DNA from: Strigamia acuminata | Lineage: Eukaryota > Arthropoda > Chilopoda > Geophilomorpha > Linotaeniidae | Length of the DNA stretch: 64,000 nt | Assembly: GCA_949358305.1 (NCBI GenBank) | Contig: OX442315.1 | Location: 11,062,427-11,126,426, forward strand | Direction: 5' to 3' | Shown here: one piece after another, positions 43,426 through 55,093 of the stretch | Numbering within the stretch: the stretch's first letter is position 1 | Layout of the letters: the number at the start of each line of letters is the position of its first letter | The notes under the pieces: model-generated | The model's input: the letters and a program-made list of their open reading frames with translations, nothing else | Told to the model about the DNA's origin: nothing | Databases searched by the model: none | Translations under genes and position numbers: made by a program

Positions 43426-44141
43426 CCATTTAACAACAATAACTGTCTCGTGTTTGATACCCATTAATCACTGAAAGAAAATCAATTGTAATCATGTTAA
43501 TTGTCAGAAAATTTTTTTTTCAGACATTTTGTATTTTTATTTCCTTGATATGTGATGTCATGAAGGTGAAATCCAAAGGATGAAATGTACTTGCACAATC
43601 TGGTGTCGTTTAATGTTCCAGTATGTTCGATGCAGTTAGATAAAAATTAAATTGCAACAAACGGAATTATGTTATAAGAGAGTTATGGAAAATGCAAATT
43701 CATATGAACTTTTTATTCGTGTCTGCCCTACTTAGCGCGTCCTAACCAAAAAGGACCCGTCCTCCCCCTGCAGACCATAAATTTACCGTTGCATACTGTG
43801 TCATTGGGAAATGTGCACATTTTACACCAGAAGTATTTTTTTTTTATTTATAGCAACATAAAAATTAAATCGAAGTACTTCCCGGAGGAAAAATCAAGGA
43901 AACATATTTTAAAATGAATATAAATTGCCACTTATCACGACACGGGGAAATCTGGTCTCTTCACCTTCAATTTGAAGTATTATTGGCCTCTCTAAAAGTA
44001 CACTATTTTGGTACCCTCAGATGAACAAAATAAAACTATGGCTTCTTGTGTTTTACACATGTTTGGCCTTCAGTTCTTTCCCCAATTGCTAAAATATCAT
44101 CAGAACAATGAGGACAAAGTTCAGCAAACAGCATGTCGTTA
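43426..44141. other. upstream flank of gene B
   Basis: A/T-rich with homopolymer runs; no gene is seen. It ends at the BEL target duplication ttgta (44142-44146). Confidence 0.5.
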
Positions 44142-44146
44142 TTGTA

Positions 44147-44454
44147 TGATACTTCTATCAACTATTTTGTACTGAAGAATGTTAAATAAATGTTATTTTC
44201 GATTCGATGGGTTTGGATTCAAGTGATTGTAGCAGATGCAAAAAAACACAACCGAAGTCAATGGTTTACATTTGAACAGTGTTTAATTTATTCAAAACAG
44301 GAAATAGGTAAATGTTCTATTCCCCCCCCTTAATCCATCAATAAAATGTCCCAATACAGAGTGGGTCACCGAAGTGACCCTCTGGTGGCCAAACATGGCG
44401 CCACCTCCAATTCCCCCCTAAACGTTGGCTTCTACAGGAACTCCAGTTTCCACA
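44147..44454 (-). repeat. 3' LTR of the BEL element
   Basis: Its outer and inner parts match the two halves of the right LTR base for base where compared. The polyprotein stop lies inside it at 44418. Confidence 0.9.
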
Positions 44455-47400
44455 GTCCCCCCCTCCCGGGGACGTTCCAACTCGTTTTCAATCTCCAGTG
44501 GACACAGTCGTTGTATCGGTCGGCGAAGCTTGGTTCGGTTGGGAAGCTGTAACTCACAAGATCTAATTAATCCGTCACGACCGACTTTTACATCGGTTAT
44601 TTTTCCTATTTTCCAAGTAAGTCTTGGCTGATTTTGATCTTCAATCAGAGCCAAGTCGCCCACTCGAAACTTTGCGTCGCTCGAATTTCCCCTTTGTTGT
44701 CGCAGCTCGACGAGGTACTCATGCGTCCACCTCTTCCAGAAGTGGGCAATAATCGTCTGGCGTTGTTTCCAAATTCGTAAAATCTGGGCCTGTGTCTCCG
44801 GTCGATCTACAGTGCTAGGGACGTTAGGTAAACTTATTATACGCTTTCCCACAAGAAAATGTGCGGGTGTGAGTGGATCCGGTTCCGCTGGACTATCGTA
44901 GACATATGTCAACGGCCGTGAGTTTATCACAGCCTCCACTTCGACCAACACAGTCGAGAGTCCTTCGTAGCTCAGGGACGTGCGACCGATTGTTTTCTTT
45001 AAAGCGATCTTCACCGACCGCACCATGCGCTCCCAAAAACCGCCCCACCACGGCGCGGTCTCGACGATGAACTTCCACGTAATTTTTCGCACGTCTAGAA
45101 ATTGTCGAAATCGACCCACCAACACTTCGTTTAAAAACACATTCAATTCGCGATCGGCTCTTTTGAAAGTTTTGGCGTTGTCTGAGTAAATGGTCGTCGG
45201 GATCCCTCTCCTGCCCACAAATCGTTTAAACGTGTCCACAAATCGATCCGTTGATAAATTTGAAAGTATCTCCAAGTGCACGGCTCTCGTGACCGCGCAC
45301 GTAAATAATGCGATATAAAGTTTTTCACCTTGATTGGAGTACAGCGGTCCCGCGAAATCCACGCCACTTGTTTCGAATGGCGCACTCGGTGTTACGCGGT
45401 CGAGTGGCATCAGTCCCCATCGTTCTTTCGCCAATCGTCCCTGCATTTTTCGGCAGAGCACGCATTTGCTCAGTACCGCCTTGATTGTTTTCCTGGCTCG
45501 TGGGATCCAAAATCGTTCGCGAAAACTGCTGAGCGTGTCTGCCAGTCCTCCATGCATTGTTCGTTCGTGTTCTTCTGTAATAATCAAATTCGTTACATAA
45601 TTGTTACACGGCAAGATGTACGGCTCTCGGATGTCGCGTTCAATTTCTGCTAGCGCCCATCTGTGTGTTGCACGCATCAATTCGTTCTCGTCTGTCGTCG
45701 GGGAAAATTGCAACAGCGGTGAGGTTTTTTCTACGAGTTCTCCTTTCTGTAGGCACTTTAGTTCTCGATGAAAATAAAAGTTTTGTAAGTATTTTATCCA
45801 ATATCTCTCTCCTTTTTCAATCTCGTCTCCGCTCAATTCTCCCGTGATTTTATCTTCACTTCGCAAGTTTTTAACAAACCATAATACCCAAGCAGTCGTT
45901 CTCTTTAATTTCGACCATCGACTGAACCTTGTGTAGTCAATTATCTGGATTTGTTCATTTATCGCGTTCACTTGGACTTCTTCGTTCGTATCCGTTGTTT
46001 TCACAATGTCAGTTTCAGTTGGCCAATTCGAATCGTTGCCACTCAACCACTGCGGTCCTTTCTGCCAAAAATCGCTATTTGTTAGTTCTTGTACCGTTAC
46101 GCCCCGTGTTAGTAGGTCTGCCGGATTCTCCTTGCCCGGGCAGTGGCGCCAACAGCTGGTGTTTACTGTCTCTCCGATCTCTTTTACACGATTGAAGACA
46201 AATGTGACTGGACGATTCTTCGTTTCTCGCAGCCAATGTAGCACTATTTTCGAGTCGGTCCAAATTGTTACATTGTTGCATCCGATTGTCGACTGCAGCG
46301 TCGGCACAAGTCGGGCTGCCAGCAATGCTCCCATCAGTTCTAATTTAGGAAGGGTTAGTTCCTTTAGCGGTGCTACTCTGCATTTAGAAACGATAAAAGT
46401 AATGTTAATTGCACTTGTTTTCGAGTCCAGGACTCGAGCATAAGCTACTACGCCGTATGCCCGAGGACTAGCGTCGCAGAATATGTGTATTTCCTTTTTT
46501 ACATCAATTCCTCCCCAGTTTAATAAATTTCGCGGAATTTTTAAATCATTTAGATATGGTATTTGAGCACACCATTCTTCCCAAGTTTTTTTCACATATT
46601 CTGGGATTTTCTCGTCCCAATCAACCCCAAGTTTCCATAATTCCTGGAATAAAATCTTAGCCGTGACCACAAAGGGATGAGCAAATCCCAATGGGTCGAA
46701 AATCATAGCTGTTGTTCTAATAATTGATCGTTTTGTGTATTTAGTTAATTCGACCCCGTTAATCAATTCCGCAATGTCTAAACTTAATTCATCGGTTCTT
46801 GTGTTCCATCCCACCCCCAAAACTTTAGTCTCTTGTTGAGAGAGAGATTCTTCACAAGTCGGGTCATCAGTTACAATTATTTTTCTCAGCTGTTCACAAT
46901 TAGTCTTCCACTTAGTTAGTCTCATATCCGCTTTCCTCAGAATTTCACAACTTTCACGGTACAGTTTTATAGCGGTTTTTAAATTGTTTATACTTGAAAC
47001 GAGATCATCCACATACCGCTCGTCCTCCAATCGCTTGCACGTTTCCGGATATTCTTCTTTAAAGTCCTCGACATGATGGTCGATGGTGGCCGAGAGGAGA
47101 AAAGGGCTGGGAGATGTGCCGAACGGTACTCGAGTTTGTCTGAGTTCTCTTATCTTCGCCGGTTCGGTTCCGTTCCAGTTTTCCTCGAGCCAAAGAAATC
47201 TCATGACATCGCGTTCTTTCTTCTTCAGATGGATGCGATGGAAGGCCTTTTCAATATCCGCGATGGCTGCAATAATTCCTGTTCTAAATTTGAGAATCAC
47301 ATTTAGTAATTTTGGCAATAAATTCGGTCCTTTGTATAAACAATCGTTCAACGAGAAGCATCCTTTCGCGTGTGATGATGCATCGTACACAATTCTGAGT

Positions 47401-49490
47401 TTTGTCGTCGCTCTTGTCTCGTCGATCACGGGTCTGTGTGGAATATAATAAATTGGGTTATTTTTTCCGGTTTCTTGTGGTACTTCTTCGACGATTCCAG
47501 TTCTAAGTTGTTCCATGATCACTTCTTTGTATTGTAAATACAGCTTCGGATTTTTTCTAAATCGGTTGACCAAACTCCAAAATCTTTTTAATGCTGGTTG
47601 TCGGTTGTCGTCCAGTTCTTTGGCGTTCAATTTCCACGGCAGTTCGACTTCGTAGTGATCTTGTACCCACTCGATGCTTTCCTTGAATCGTTTTAACGTT
47701 TGTTCTTCGTCTTCGTTTCGTTCTATGGTTTCGTGTTTAATACCGATTGCTTCGAGACTCCAAAATTTTTCCAAAAGTTCATTAGTATTATCGATTACAA
47801 GGATTTTGTTTACCCGTACGAGCGCCGAAACTGTTTCTTTATTCTCCCCAGATGAGCCGTGCAACGTCCAACCGAAAATCGTTTCAATTGCCATTAAATT
47901 TTCTCCAAGTCGGTGTTGTTTTCCGGTGGTTACTTTCCAAAAATTGTCCACTCCGATCAAAATCGAAACTCCATCGTCCACTAGAGTACTGCCGTTGTTT
48001 GCCAATTTGATGTTGTGTTTCTTCAGTTCGTTCAGTATTCTCTGGTCAGTCTGTCCCTTCAACGCTGGCGTGATCCACGGAGTTTCTAGTGCTTCGACTT
48101 CTAAATTAAAGGCAACATTATCGCAATTATTCATTAACAGTTTCACTCGATTTCTCTTCGCAATTGTTGGTTCGGTTGCTCCAAAAGTTAACAATGCAAT
48201 ATCTTGTTTGCCAACTCGTTCCAAGTTAAGTTCTCGAGACAATTTCTCCGTAATAAATGTCTTTTGCGACCCGCCATCCAAAAAACACTGTACTTTACGC
48301 CTTTTCGATTGTCCGCACGCATCTACAACGAGTACTTGCAAAAACATTACGGATACCGGGTGTTCCTGCTCCAAAACGGCGGATGAGGTCAGTGTCTCGA
48401 TTGGTTTCTTCTCTTCAGCGTCGCACAGGTAGGTGTGGTGATTCTTTTCGCATTTCTTGCATCGAAATCGGGTTTTGCACTTTGATGCGATGTGTCCCTC
48501 TTTGAGACAGCGATAACATCTTCGAAACTTCATGCACGCAGCTTTTCGTTCGGCAAGAGTCAGCGGACAGTCTGGACTCGTGTGTTCTTCTTTTTGACAG
48601 AATGTACATTTGTACGTAATCGCTGCCAACGCTGCGGCGGAGCCAAGTGGATTAGTTTTTGTATTCAGTTTCTTAGTTACCTCTTCTTTCTTGATTGTTG
48701 ATATTTCTTTCGCCTTCCTGTTCATTGTTTCAGTTCTCTCTCTCATTTCAATTTCAAAGCGAAAAAACTCCATAAAATCTTTCAACACCCATGGTACGTC
48801 TCCTCGTGGTCGTGCAAAGTCGTGTTGTATCGAATCTGGGGTGGCTCTTGCGATAATCGGACACAGCAATGCTCCAAACGTTTCTGCCGCTACTCCAAGA
48901 TTTTCAAGGCTTTTCACGTGTAAGTCGCAGAAATCGTACAGCTTTCTCATCGCTGCCACGTCCTCGACTCGTTTTACTGGTTCGATTTCTAAAAATTTAG
49001 ACATATGAGCACTCACGATCTGTTCTTTCTTCCCGAATCGACTGGTCAAGAGGGCAATGGCGCTGTCGTAGTTTGCGTCGGTCACTTCGAGTCCGTTGAT
49101 GGCGTTTTCTGCAAGTCCTTCGACCATCGTGCGTAAATAGACAAACTTCGCGGTCTTGGGTAATGCGGAGTTGTTATGAACGCTCAGTTGATAGCTCGAC
49201 CAAAATTTCGTCCACGTTTCGGGTGTCCCATTGAACTTCTTGATTTCTAGTTTCGGCAATTTCATGCTCGTGCAGTGTTCCGCCGGGTTCGGTACAGGTA
49301 CAATGGGATTAGTTAGTGGTAAATTGATTGTTGGTACTTGCTTTTTCATTAGTTGTATTTCTTTGATGGTAATTTCCAAAGTTACTTTTGCGGCGATCAT
49401 CTCGTCCAAAAATTCGTCTGTTTCCGTCGCGTCTTGTTCAATCTCGTTTGGGTCAGTAATAGACAGTTTTCGCATTAGCATGCGCACCAC
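44418..49490 (-). CDS. BEL polyprotein, major part (gag C-terminal portion and pol)
   Basis: 1690 residues as read. The first ten come from the end of the inserted DNA transposon (49490-49461), so the native frame starts inside. Domains: BEL gag-like region about 75-260 (LPKLEIKKFNGTPETWTKFW, DUF1759 type); three CCHC-like knuckles about 295-356; protease with DGGS at 405-408; reverse transcriptase with YVDD at 826-829; RNase H near 1015 (FCDASPRAYG); integrase zinc and DDE core about 1290-1500 (CVLCRKMQGR, SGVDFAGPLY, YSDNAKTF); and a C-terminal DUF5641-like part (VGDLALIED). The stop lies inside the 3' LTR, so the purine tract is coding. No internal stops. Confidence 0.9.
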   Translation of the reverse strand: MVRMLMRKLSITDPNEIEQDATETDEFLDEMIAAKVTLEITIKEIQLMKKQVPTINLPLTNPIVPVPNPAEHCTSMKLPKLEIKKFNGTPETWTKFWSSYQLSVHNNSALPKTAKFVYLRTMVEGLAENAINGLEVTDANYDSAIALLTSRFGKKEQIVSAHMSKFLEIEPVKRVEDVAAMRKLYDFCDLHVKSLENLGVAAETFGALLCPIIARATPDSIQHDFARPRGDVPWVLKDFMEFFRFEIEMRERTETMNRKAKEISTIKKEEVTKKLNTKTNPLGSAAALAAITYKCTFCQKEEHTSPDCPLTLAERKAACMKFRRCYRCLKEGHIASKCKTRFRCKKCEKNHHTYLCDAEEKKPIETLTSSAVLEQEHPVSVMFLQVLVVDACGQSKRRKVQCFLDGGSQKTFITEKLSRELNLERVGKQDIALLTFGATEPTIAKRNRVKLLMNNCDNVAFNLEVEALETPWITPALKGQTDQRILNELKKHNIKLANNGSTLVDDGVSILIGVDNFWKVTTGKQHRLGENLMAIETIFGWTLHGSSGENKETVSALVRVNKILVIDNTNELLEKFWSLEAIGIKHETIERNEDEEQTLKRFKESIEWVQDHYEVELPWKLNAKELDDNRQPALKRFWSLVNRFRKNPKLYLQYKEVIMEQLRTGIVEEVPQETGKNNPIYYIPHRPVIDETRATTKLRIVYDASSHAKGCFSLNDCLYKGPNLLPKLLNVILKFRTGIIAAIADIEKAFHRIHLKKKERDVMRFLWLEENWNGTEPAKIRELRQTRVPFGTSPSPFLLSATIDHHVEDFKEEYPETCKRLEDERYVDDLVSSINNLKTAIKLYRESCEILRKADMRLTKWKTNCEQLRKIIVTDDPTCEESLSQQETKVLGVGWNTRTDELSLDIAELINGVELTKYTKRSIIRTTAMIFDPLGFAHPFVVTAKILFQELWKLGVDWDEKIPEYVKKTWEEWCAQIPYLNDLKIPRNLLNWGGIDVKKEIHIFCDASPRAYGVVAYARVLDSKTSAINITFIVSKCRVAPLKELTLPKLELMGALLAARLVPTLQSTIGCNNVTIWTDSKIVLHWLRETKNRPVTFVFNRVKEIGETVNTSCWRHCPGKENPADLLTRGVTVQELTNSDFWQKGPQWLSGNDSNWPTETDIVKTTDTNEEVQVNAINEQIQIIDYTRFSRWSKLKRTTAWVLWFVKNLRSEDKITGELSGDEIEKGERYWIKYLQNFYFHRELKCLQKGELVEKTSPLLQFSPTTDENELMRATHRWALAEIERDIREPYILPCNNYVTNLIITEEHERTMHGGLADTLSSFRERFWIPRARKTIKAVLSKCVLCRKMQGRLAKERWGLMPLDRVTPSAPFETSGVDFAGPLYSNQGEKLYIALFTCAVTRAVHLEILSNLSTDRFVDTFKRFVGRRGIPTTIYSDNAKTFKRADRELNVFLNEVLVGRFRQFLDVRKITWKFIVETAPWWGGFWERMVRSVKIALKKTIGRTSLSYEGLSTVLVEVEAVINSRPLTYVYDSPAEPDPLTPAHFLVGKRIISLPNVPSTVDRPETQAQILRIWKQRQTIIAHFWKRWTHEYLVELRQQRGNSSDAKFRVGDLALIEDQNQPRLTWKIGKITDVKVGRDGLIRSCELQLPNRTKLRRPIQRLCPLEIENELERPREGGTVETGVPVEANV
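49461..49477 (+). repeat. left terminal inverted repeat of the ISL2EU-like element
   Basis: agacagttttcgcatta, the inverse of 55094-55110. Confidence 0.9.
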
Positions 49491-49580
49491 CTAGCGAGAG
49501 AATGCAACATCTCCCGAGTAGGTAAAAAACCATTTCCGGTTCTTGATTCGTTCGAGTAGTAGTGTTTATTATACGATACG

Positions 49581-52232
49581 ATGGAAAATAAACAATGTCA
49601 ATCGCCCGACACCCAACAATCTGAGAAGAAACGTAAAGCTAAAACATCCTGTTGCGTGCCTGAATGCAACAACAATGCAAAAAAATGTGGAAAAAGGGTT
49701 ACTTTTCACAATTTTCCTGCCGACAAGAATTTGAAGAAGCAATGGCTTGTAAAAATTCGCAGGGACGTGGGACCTCAATTTTCTCTTAAGCCACATACAA
49801 AAGTATGTTCTGATCACTTTTATGGACACGATTTCAAACCGCTGTTGCATTCAACACGTCGCTTTTTAAAAGATCAAGCAGTCCCAAGCAGATTCAAGTG
49901 GATTTCAACAACAAGAGTAAGTAATAATATTTGATTACATTTGTAACATTTTTTATATTAATTTTTATTTTTTATTTATGTTAAAAGCAAGAATATGTTA
50001 GTAGTAGTACGCATCGCTCCAACAACATATCAAAGAAACGTTCTAATGCTAGAAAAAATCCACGTAAAAAGGTAAGGCAATTTATTACACTTAGTAATGC
50101 AGTTTTCTTCGTTTTTTGTTGATTTTTTGGGGTTTCTTCATTTCGTCTGTCTTCATTTCGTCGTCCTTCATTTCTTTGCTGTTTTTTGCAATGAAACAAC
50201 ACGGCGGCGTCGTTCATTTCTTCGCCGTTTTTGGCGACAAAACGACACGGGGACACGGGGATGAAATGAAGGAAGTCGCCGTGTTGTTTCGTTGCCAAAA
50301 ACGGCAAAGAAAAGACACGGCGACTTCCTTCATTTCGTTGCCGTTTTTGGCAACAAAACGACACGAAAGGCAACGAAATGAAGGACGTCGCCGTGTCGTT
50401 TCTTTGCCGGTTTTGGCAACGAAACGACACGGCGGCGTCGTTTATTTCTTCGCCGTTTTTGGCAACAAAACGACACGAACGGCAACGAAATGAAGGACGT
50501 CGCCGTGTCGTTTCTTTGCCGTTTTTGGCAACGAAACGACACGGCGGCGTCGTTTATTTCTTCGCCGTTTTTGGCAACAAAACGACACGAACGGCAACGA
50601 AATGAAGGACGTTGCCGTGTCTTTTCTTTGCCGTTTTTGGCAACGAAACAACACGGCGACTTCCTTCATTTCGTTGCCGTTTTTGGCAACAAAACGACAC
50701 GAACGGCAACGAAATGAAGGACGTCGCCGTGTCGTTTCTTTGCCGTTTTTGGCAACGAAACGACACGGCGGCGTCGTTTATTTCTTCGCCGTTTTTGGCA
50801 ACAAAACGACACGAACGGCAACGAAATGAAGGACGTCGCCGTGTCGTTTCTTTGCCGTTTTTGGCAACGAAACGACACGGCGGCGTCGTTTATTTCTTCG
50901 CCGTTTTTGGCAACAAAACGACACGGCGACTTCCTTCATTTTGTCGCCGTTTGTGGTGACTAAACGACACGAATGGCAAAATTCAAATTTTAATTTTCAC
51001 TGACATTACTGTAGCTAAACACAGATGTCGAAGCTGCTGAACAACCAATCTGCGAGGCTGAAGTACCAATCTGCGAGGCTGAAGAACCAATCTGCGAGGA
51101 TGAAGAAATGACCGAGTTTGAACAACTAAAACTTGAAAATCAACGTAACAAAGAGGAAATTGAAGCACTCAGAAAAGAAGTTGAAAAACATAGAAATGAT
51201 GCTGGAAATACGCAGCAGAAGGAAGAAAAGTATAAATCAGTTATCGCAGATTTAGAATTGAAAGCCTCAACTTTATCGAATAGCAATCAGAAGTTATCAG
51301 CCCGAATACTAAGCTATGCAAATATAAAGAACTCTGATAAATTGATTTTATTTTATACTGGTATGCCAAATGCCAGTATGTTTCAAACTTTATTTGAACA
51401 TTTACAAGATAAAGCAAAGACTTTGTCATACTGGCATGGTAGCAGAACCAAAGTAAAAGCAACCAAGTGCAAGAGCGGTTTACCAATGGTTTTAACTACC
51501 GAAGAGATGTTTTTTCTTACATTACTGCGTTTAAAACAGGGTTTTTCTGTTTTAAGTTTAGAGCAGTTCTTCGGTGTTAGCAAATCCACAATAACTAGAA
51601 TTTTCACAACATGGATAACTTTTTTAAACCACGAACTACAAGAAATGTTTCCGATACCACCGCCTGAATTTTTAAAAGCCACATGTGCCCCATTTTTTAA
51701 AAATTACTCAGACACCACGTTAATTATAGATTGTTCTGAGATTAAAATCCAAACTCCCTCTCGTTTAGGGGCTCAGAGAGAGACATTTTCCAGCTACAAA
51801 CATTCCAATACGTATAAATTTCTTGTAGCAATAACATCAATTGGCCAAGTTGTGTTTGTATCACCATTGTATGGTGGGTCAGCATCCGATAAAAAAATTG
51901 TACAAGATTCAGGATTTCTTGAACAGCTAACGCGAGGACACAATATCATGGCTGATAAGGGTTTTGAAATTGGTCATATTCTACCTGATGGTGTTGGTTT
52001 GAATGTACCACCAAAGTTTCACAAACGAATAACTGGACAAATCCCAGTGGAGGATGTAGTGCAGACCAGAGCGATTGCTAGTGAGCGCATTGAAGTTGAA
52101 CGTGCCATAAGACGAATTAAAACATATAAAATTCTCAGTACTGTTCAACCATTAAGTTCCATCGACCTAGCAAACCAAATTGTCAGTGTATGTGCTTATT
52201 TAACTAATTTCAAACCAGCTTTAAGAAAATAA
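49581..52232 (+). CDS. THAP-domain DDE transposase (545 residues, 3 exons)
   Basis: Exons 49581-49916, 49988-50071 and 51015-52232 join in phase 0. Residues about 22-108 form a THAP zinc finger: C-C-x4-C start (SCCVPECNN), F-H-N-F-P, W, CSDHF, and an AVPSRF box. A short basic exon follows. Exon 3 opens with three PICE-type repeats and a coiled coil, then a helix-turn-helix region (LSLEQFFGVSKSTITRIF). A DDE_Tnp_4-like catalytic core follows, with candidate acids in LIIDCSE, IMADKGFE and ERIEVERAIRRIK. All three catalytic positions are present and no stops occur, so the enzyme may be active. It would bind the element ends through THAP and catalyse transposition. Intron 2 (50072-51014) is almost all tandem repeat. 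Confidence 0.85.
50150..50975. repeat. 112-bp minisatellite filling intron 2 of the transposase gene
   Basis: About seven copies with an exact 112-bp spacing in the centre. Each unit contains two inverted halves (aacgacacggcg and its complement; cgttgcc and its complement), so the array can fold on itself. Both strands are free of stops over long stretches, which creates spurious ORFs. Confidence 0.85.
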
Positions 52233-52236
52233 AAAT

Positions 52237-55010
52237 TTATTGTTTATTTAGTCTACATTTTTCGTATGAAAGAAATTGCTTGTCATCATACAGTTTTTTT
52301 CCATGTTTAATTTTACGATTGAATAATTCTGGAGTGTATGCATACTTCATGAAATGATGCAGTTTAACACTTGCATCATTCCAGAATTCTGTATCAAAAG
52401 CAATTCTTTCAATAGACAATTCGGTTCCAGTATAGATACAAAAATCACACCATTGTCTGTGGGTTGCTGCCATTTGTCCTTGTACCTGCATAAATAGAAA
52501 AGAAATTGAAATACTGATTCTAAAATTAATCTAATATTAAATATGTGTGCTTACCTGATAATAATATTCATGATTTTTCTTCAGGCTAATTTCTCCATTC
52601 TCATTTTTACAGCAGAAGGTTTTACTGCAACAGGCATCACTAATACTGCATGACTTTTTGCTGAATGGACATTTTACTTCCAATACACCTTCCATTGGAT
52701 CAAAACTTGCATCAAGAACCAATCTGTCTGGCGATGCAGCTAGGTAGGATTGTGTATCATGAATGAAAAGGCCACATTCTGATACTACAACTGTGATGCC
52801 CATTGCAGTTTTGTGACTGATATACTGAGCTACAGCTTCTGGCTCTGTCCTTCTACCGTAGACTAATGATGGCATTTGTTGGGACAATGTTGTGTACATC
52901 ATTTGTTTTAAGATGCTTTCACAACTCCTTTGGCATTTACAAGCTTTGCCAAAATGGGAGGCAGTTATCCTCTTGGATCGCTCTTCAAACCACTTTGAAT
53001 TGTTTGCCTGCCCTCTTGTGTCAGCTTCAATTTGTGCAACTTGGGTTTGAGTCAAGTTTGGATACTTCAAATGGATGTAACGGTCAACTTCCATTTGAAA
53101 ACTAGCACTAGTTATATCAGAATCTATAAAATATATGTAAATAAATTAATAAATAAAATATGCACCCATGTCAGTGTATTCTTACTTAATGCAGCACTTG
53201 TGGTTGTAATATCTTCTTCTGAATTACTTGCTGCTGCCAATGCATCATTTTCATCTACATTTTCTGTAAAATTAATGTTAATTAAGATATCATGGGTGTT
53301 TAGATTATTTTTTACCTGGATTAAATGTTTCTGGATCATAAAATCCAACAACAAATGGACAGGTTGGACAAGCTACTTTCATTTTCTCGTACATCACTTT
53401 TAAAGCAGCTCTGTCTACGCCTCTATCCTTAAGTTGTCTAGGATCATATGCGCAGGGTACCGGTTTTATTTTCTTCTCTCTTGCTAATACGCCCTAGACA
53501 GTTAAGTACTGCATTATTTTCTTACTCTAAAGGAGATTCTATACTTACTTTTGTTTGGTTTGTGGTCACAATGTCAGTTATTTTCTGACCATTGCCTATT
53601 TGGCCGCTTGGTTTGTTCCATGCACAGAGTTTATCTGTGCATGTTTGAGTGACATTTTCATTTACTGTTTTACAGTAATACTCTAATAGTGCACCGACAT
53701 GATGACAATTTGTGGTTTGCCTAAATAAAAAGAATGTCAAAAATCAATAAAATAAAATCAATTTAACACATGTCCAAAACCAAGAAATACAGATCTAAAA
53801 TCAATAAAAACTGGTATAAAACTTAAATAAACTGAGAAAAGCAGGTCTAAAACTAAGAAAAGCGACTATAAAACTAAGAAAAACGTGTATAAAACTTAAA
53901 AAAATGAGAAAAACGGGTTTAAAACTAGAAAAAAAGAGTTTAAAACTAGAAAAAACGGATATAAACTAGGAAAAACGGGTATAAACTAGGAAAAACGAGT
54001 ATAAAACTTAAAAAAATGAGAAAAACGGGTCTAAAACTAAAAAAAAAAAAGTTTAAAACGGGTCTAAAGCTAAGAAAAACGACTATAAAACTAGGAAAAA
54101 CGTGTATAAACCATTAAAAACGAGTATAAAACTTAAAAAAATGAGAAAAACGGGTTTAAAACTAGAAAAAAAGAGTTTAAAACTAGAAAAAACGGATATA
54201 AACTAGGAAAAACGAGTATAAACTAGGAAAAACGAGTATAAAACTTTAAAAAAATGAGAAAAACAGGTCTAAAACTAAAAAAAAAAAGTTTAAAACGGGT
54301 CTAAAACTAAGAAAAACGACTATAAAACTAGGAAAAACGTGTATAAACCATTAAAAACGAGTATAAAACTTAAAAAAATGAGAAAAACGGATTTAAAACT
54401 AGAAAAAAAGAGTTTAAAACTAGAAAAAAAGGATATAAACTAGGAAAAACGGATGTAAACTAGGAAAAACGGATGTAAACTAGGAAAAACGGGTATAAAC
54501 TAGGAAAAATGAGTATAAAACTTGAAAAAAAGGGGAAAAACGGGTCTAAAACTAGGAAATACAAATAGAAAATTAGGAAAAACAGGTAAAAACTAGGAAA
54601 AACGGATCAATAACTTGAAAAAACAGAGGAAAACGGGTCGAAAATTAGAAAAAACGGGTCTACAACTTGAAAAATTAATTTATATAAATTGTGTATAAAA
54701 AGAAAACTTACCCATTAGGACATTGACAGTATGCATCTTCTATTTTTCCAGTGTTTACCAAGACACAAACTGTGTAAACGCCACTTCTTTGAGAAGGTCT
54801 GACATTTGCTTTTACAGCTGTTTGAATATTGGCTGTTGGATTGTTTGTCACTCTAAAATTATTTAAATATCCATCAAATAGATACCTAAATCGTTTAAGA
54901 GACTTACAAGACATATGGTCTGCAATTTGTTCTTGTGTAATTATTGCCACATTTGCAATAATTGTTGTCCAAACAATCGATTTATCGTCTAAAACGGTAA
55001 TAGCAGCCAT
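52237..55010 (-). CDS. SWIM zinc finger and YqaJ-type nuclease of the ISL2EU-like element (514 residues, 6 exons)
   Basis: Exons: 55010-54712, 53720-53549, 53493-53316, 53263-53186, 53123-52555 and 52485-52237. All have GT-AG borders and a continuous frame. A SWIM finger is assembled across intron 1: CQCPNG in exon 1 and NCHHVGALL in exon 2 (C-x-C...C-x-H). The nuclease domain begins in exon 5: W-F-E-E-R-S-K-R-I-T-A-S, VYGRRTEPEAVAQY, SPDRLV and GVLEVKCPF, the acidic and lysine motifs of the lambda-exonuclease/YqaJ fold. Its stop lies 4 bp from the stop of the convergent transposase gene. The gene looks intact. A role in processing transposition ends is inferred from co-occurrence in the family. 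Confidence 0.8.
53760..54690. repeat. A-rich higher-order tandem repeat filling intron 1 of the YqaJ gene
   Basis: Basic units of about 18-20 bp of the form aactaggaaaaacgggtata are organised in a higher-order period of roughly 236 bp: the block cttaaaaaaatgagaaaaac recurs near 53898, 54134 and 54370. It degenerates toward both ends. Confidence 0.8.
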
Positions 55011-55093
55011 GTGGTATGGTTTGTTTACCTACTCGATAGCTTTCGAATGTTGTCAAAAGATGGCGCTGCACGGTGGCGCGCATGCGCAAATCG

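Noticed and set aside
50116-50959. Several 60-125-codon ORFs on both strands
   Set aside because: They arise from the 112-bp repeat in an intron, which happens to lack stops in several frames.
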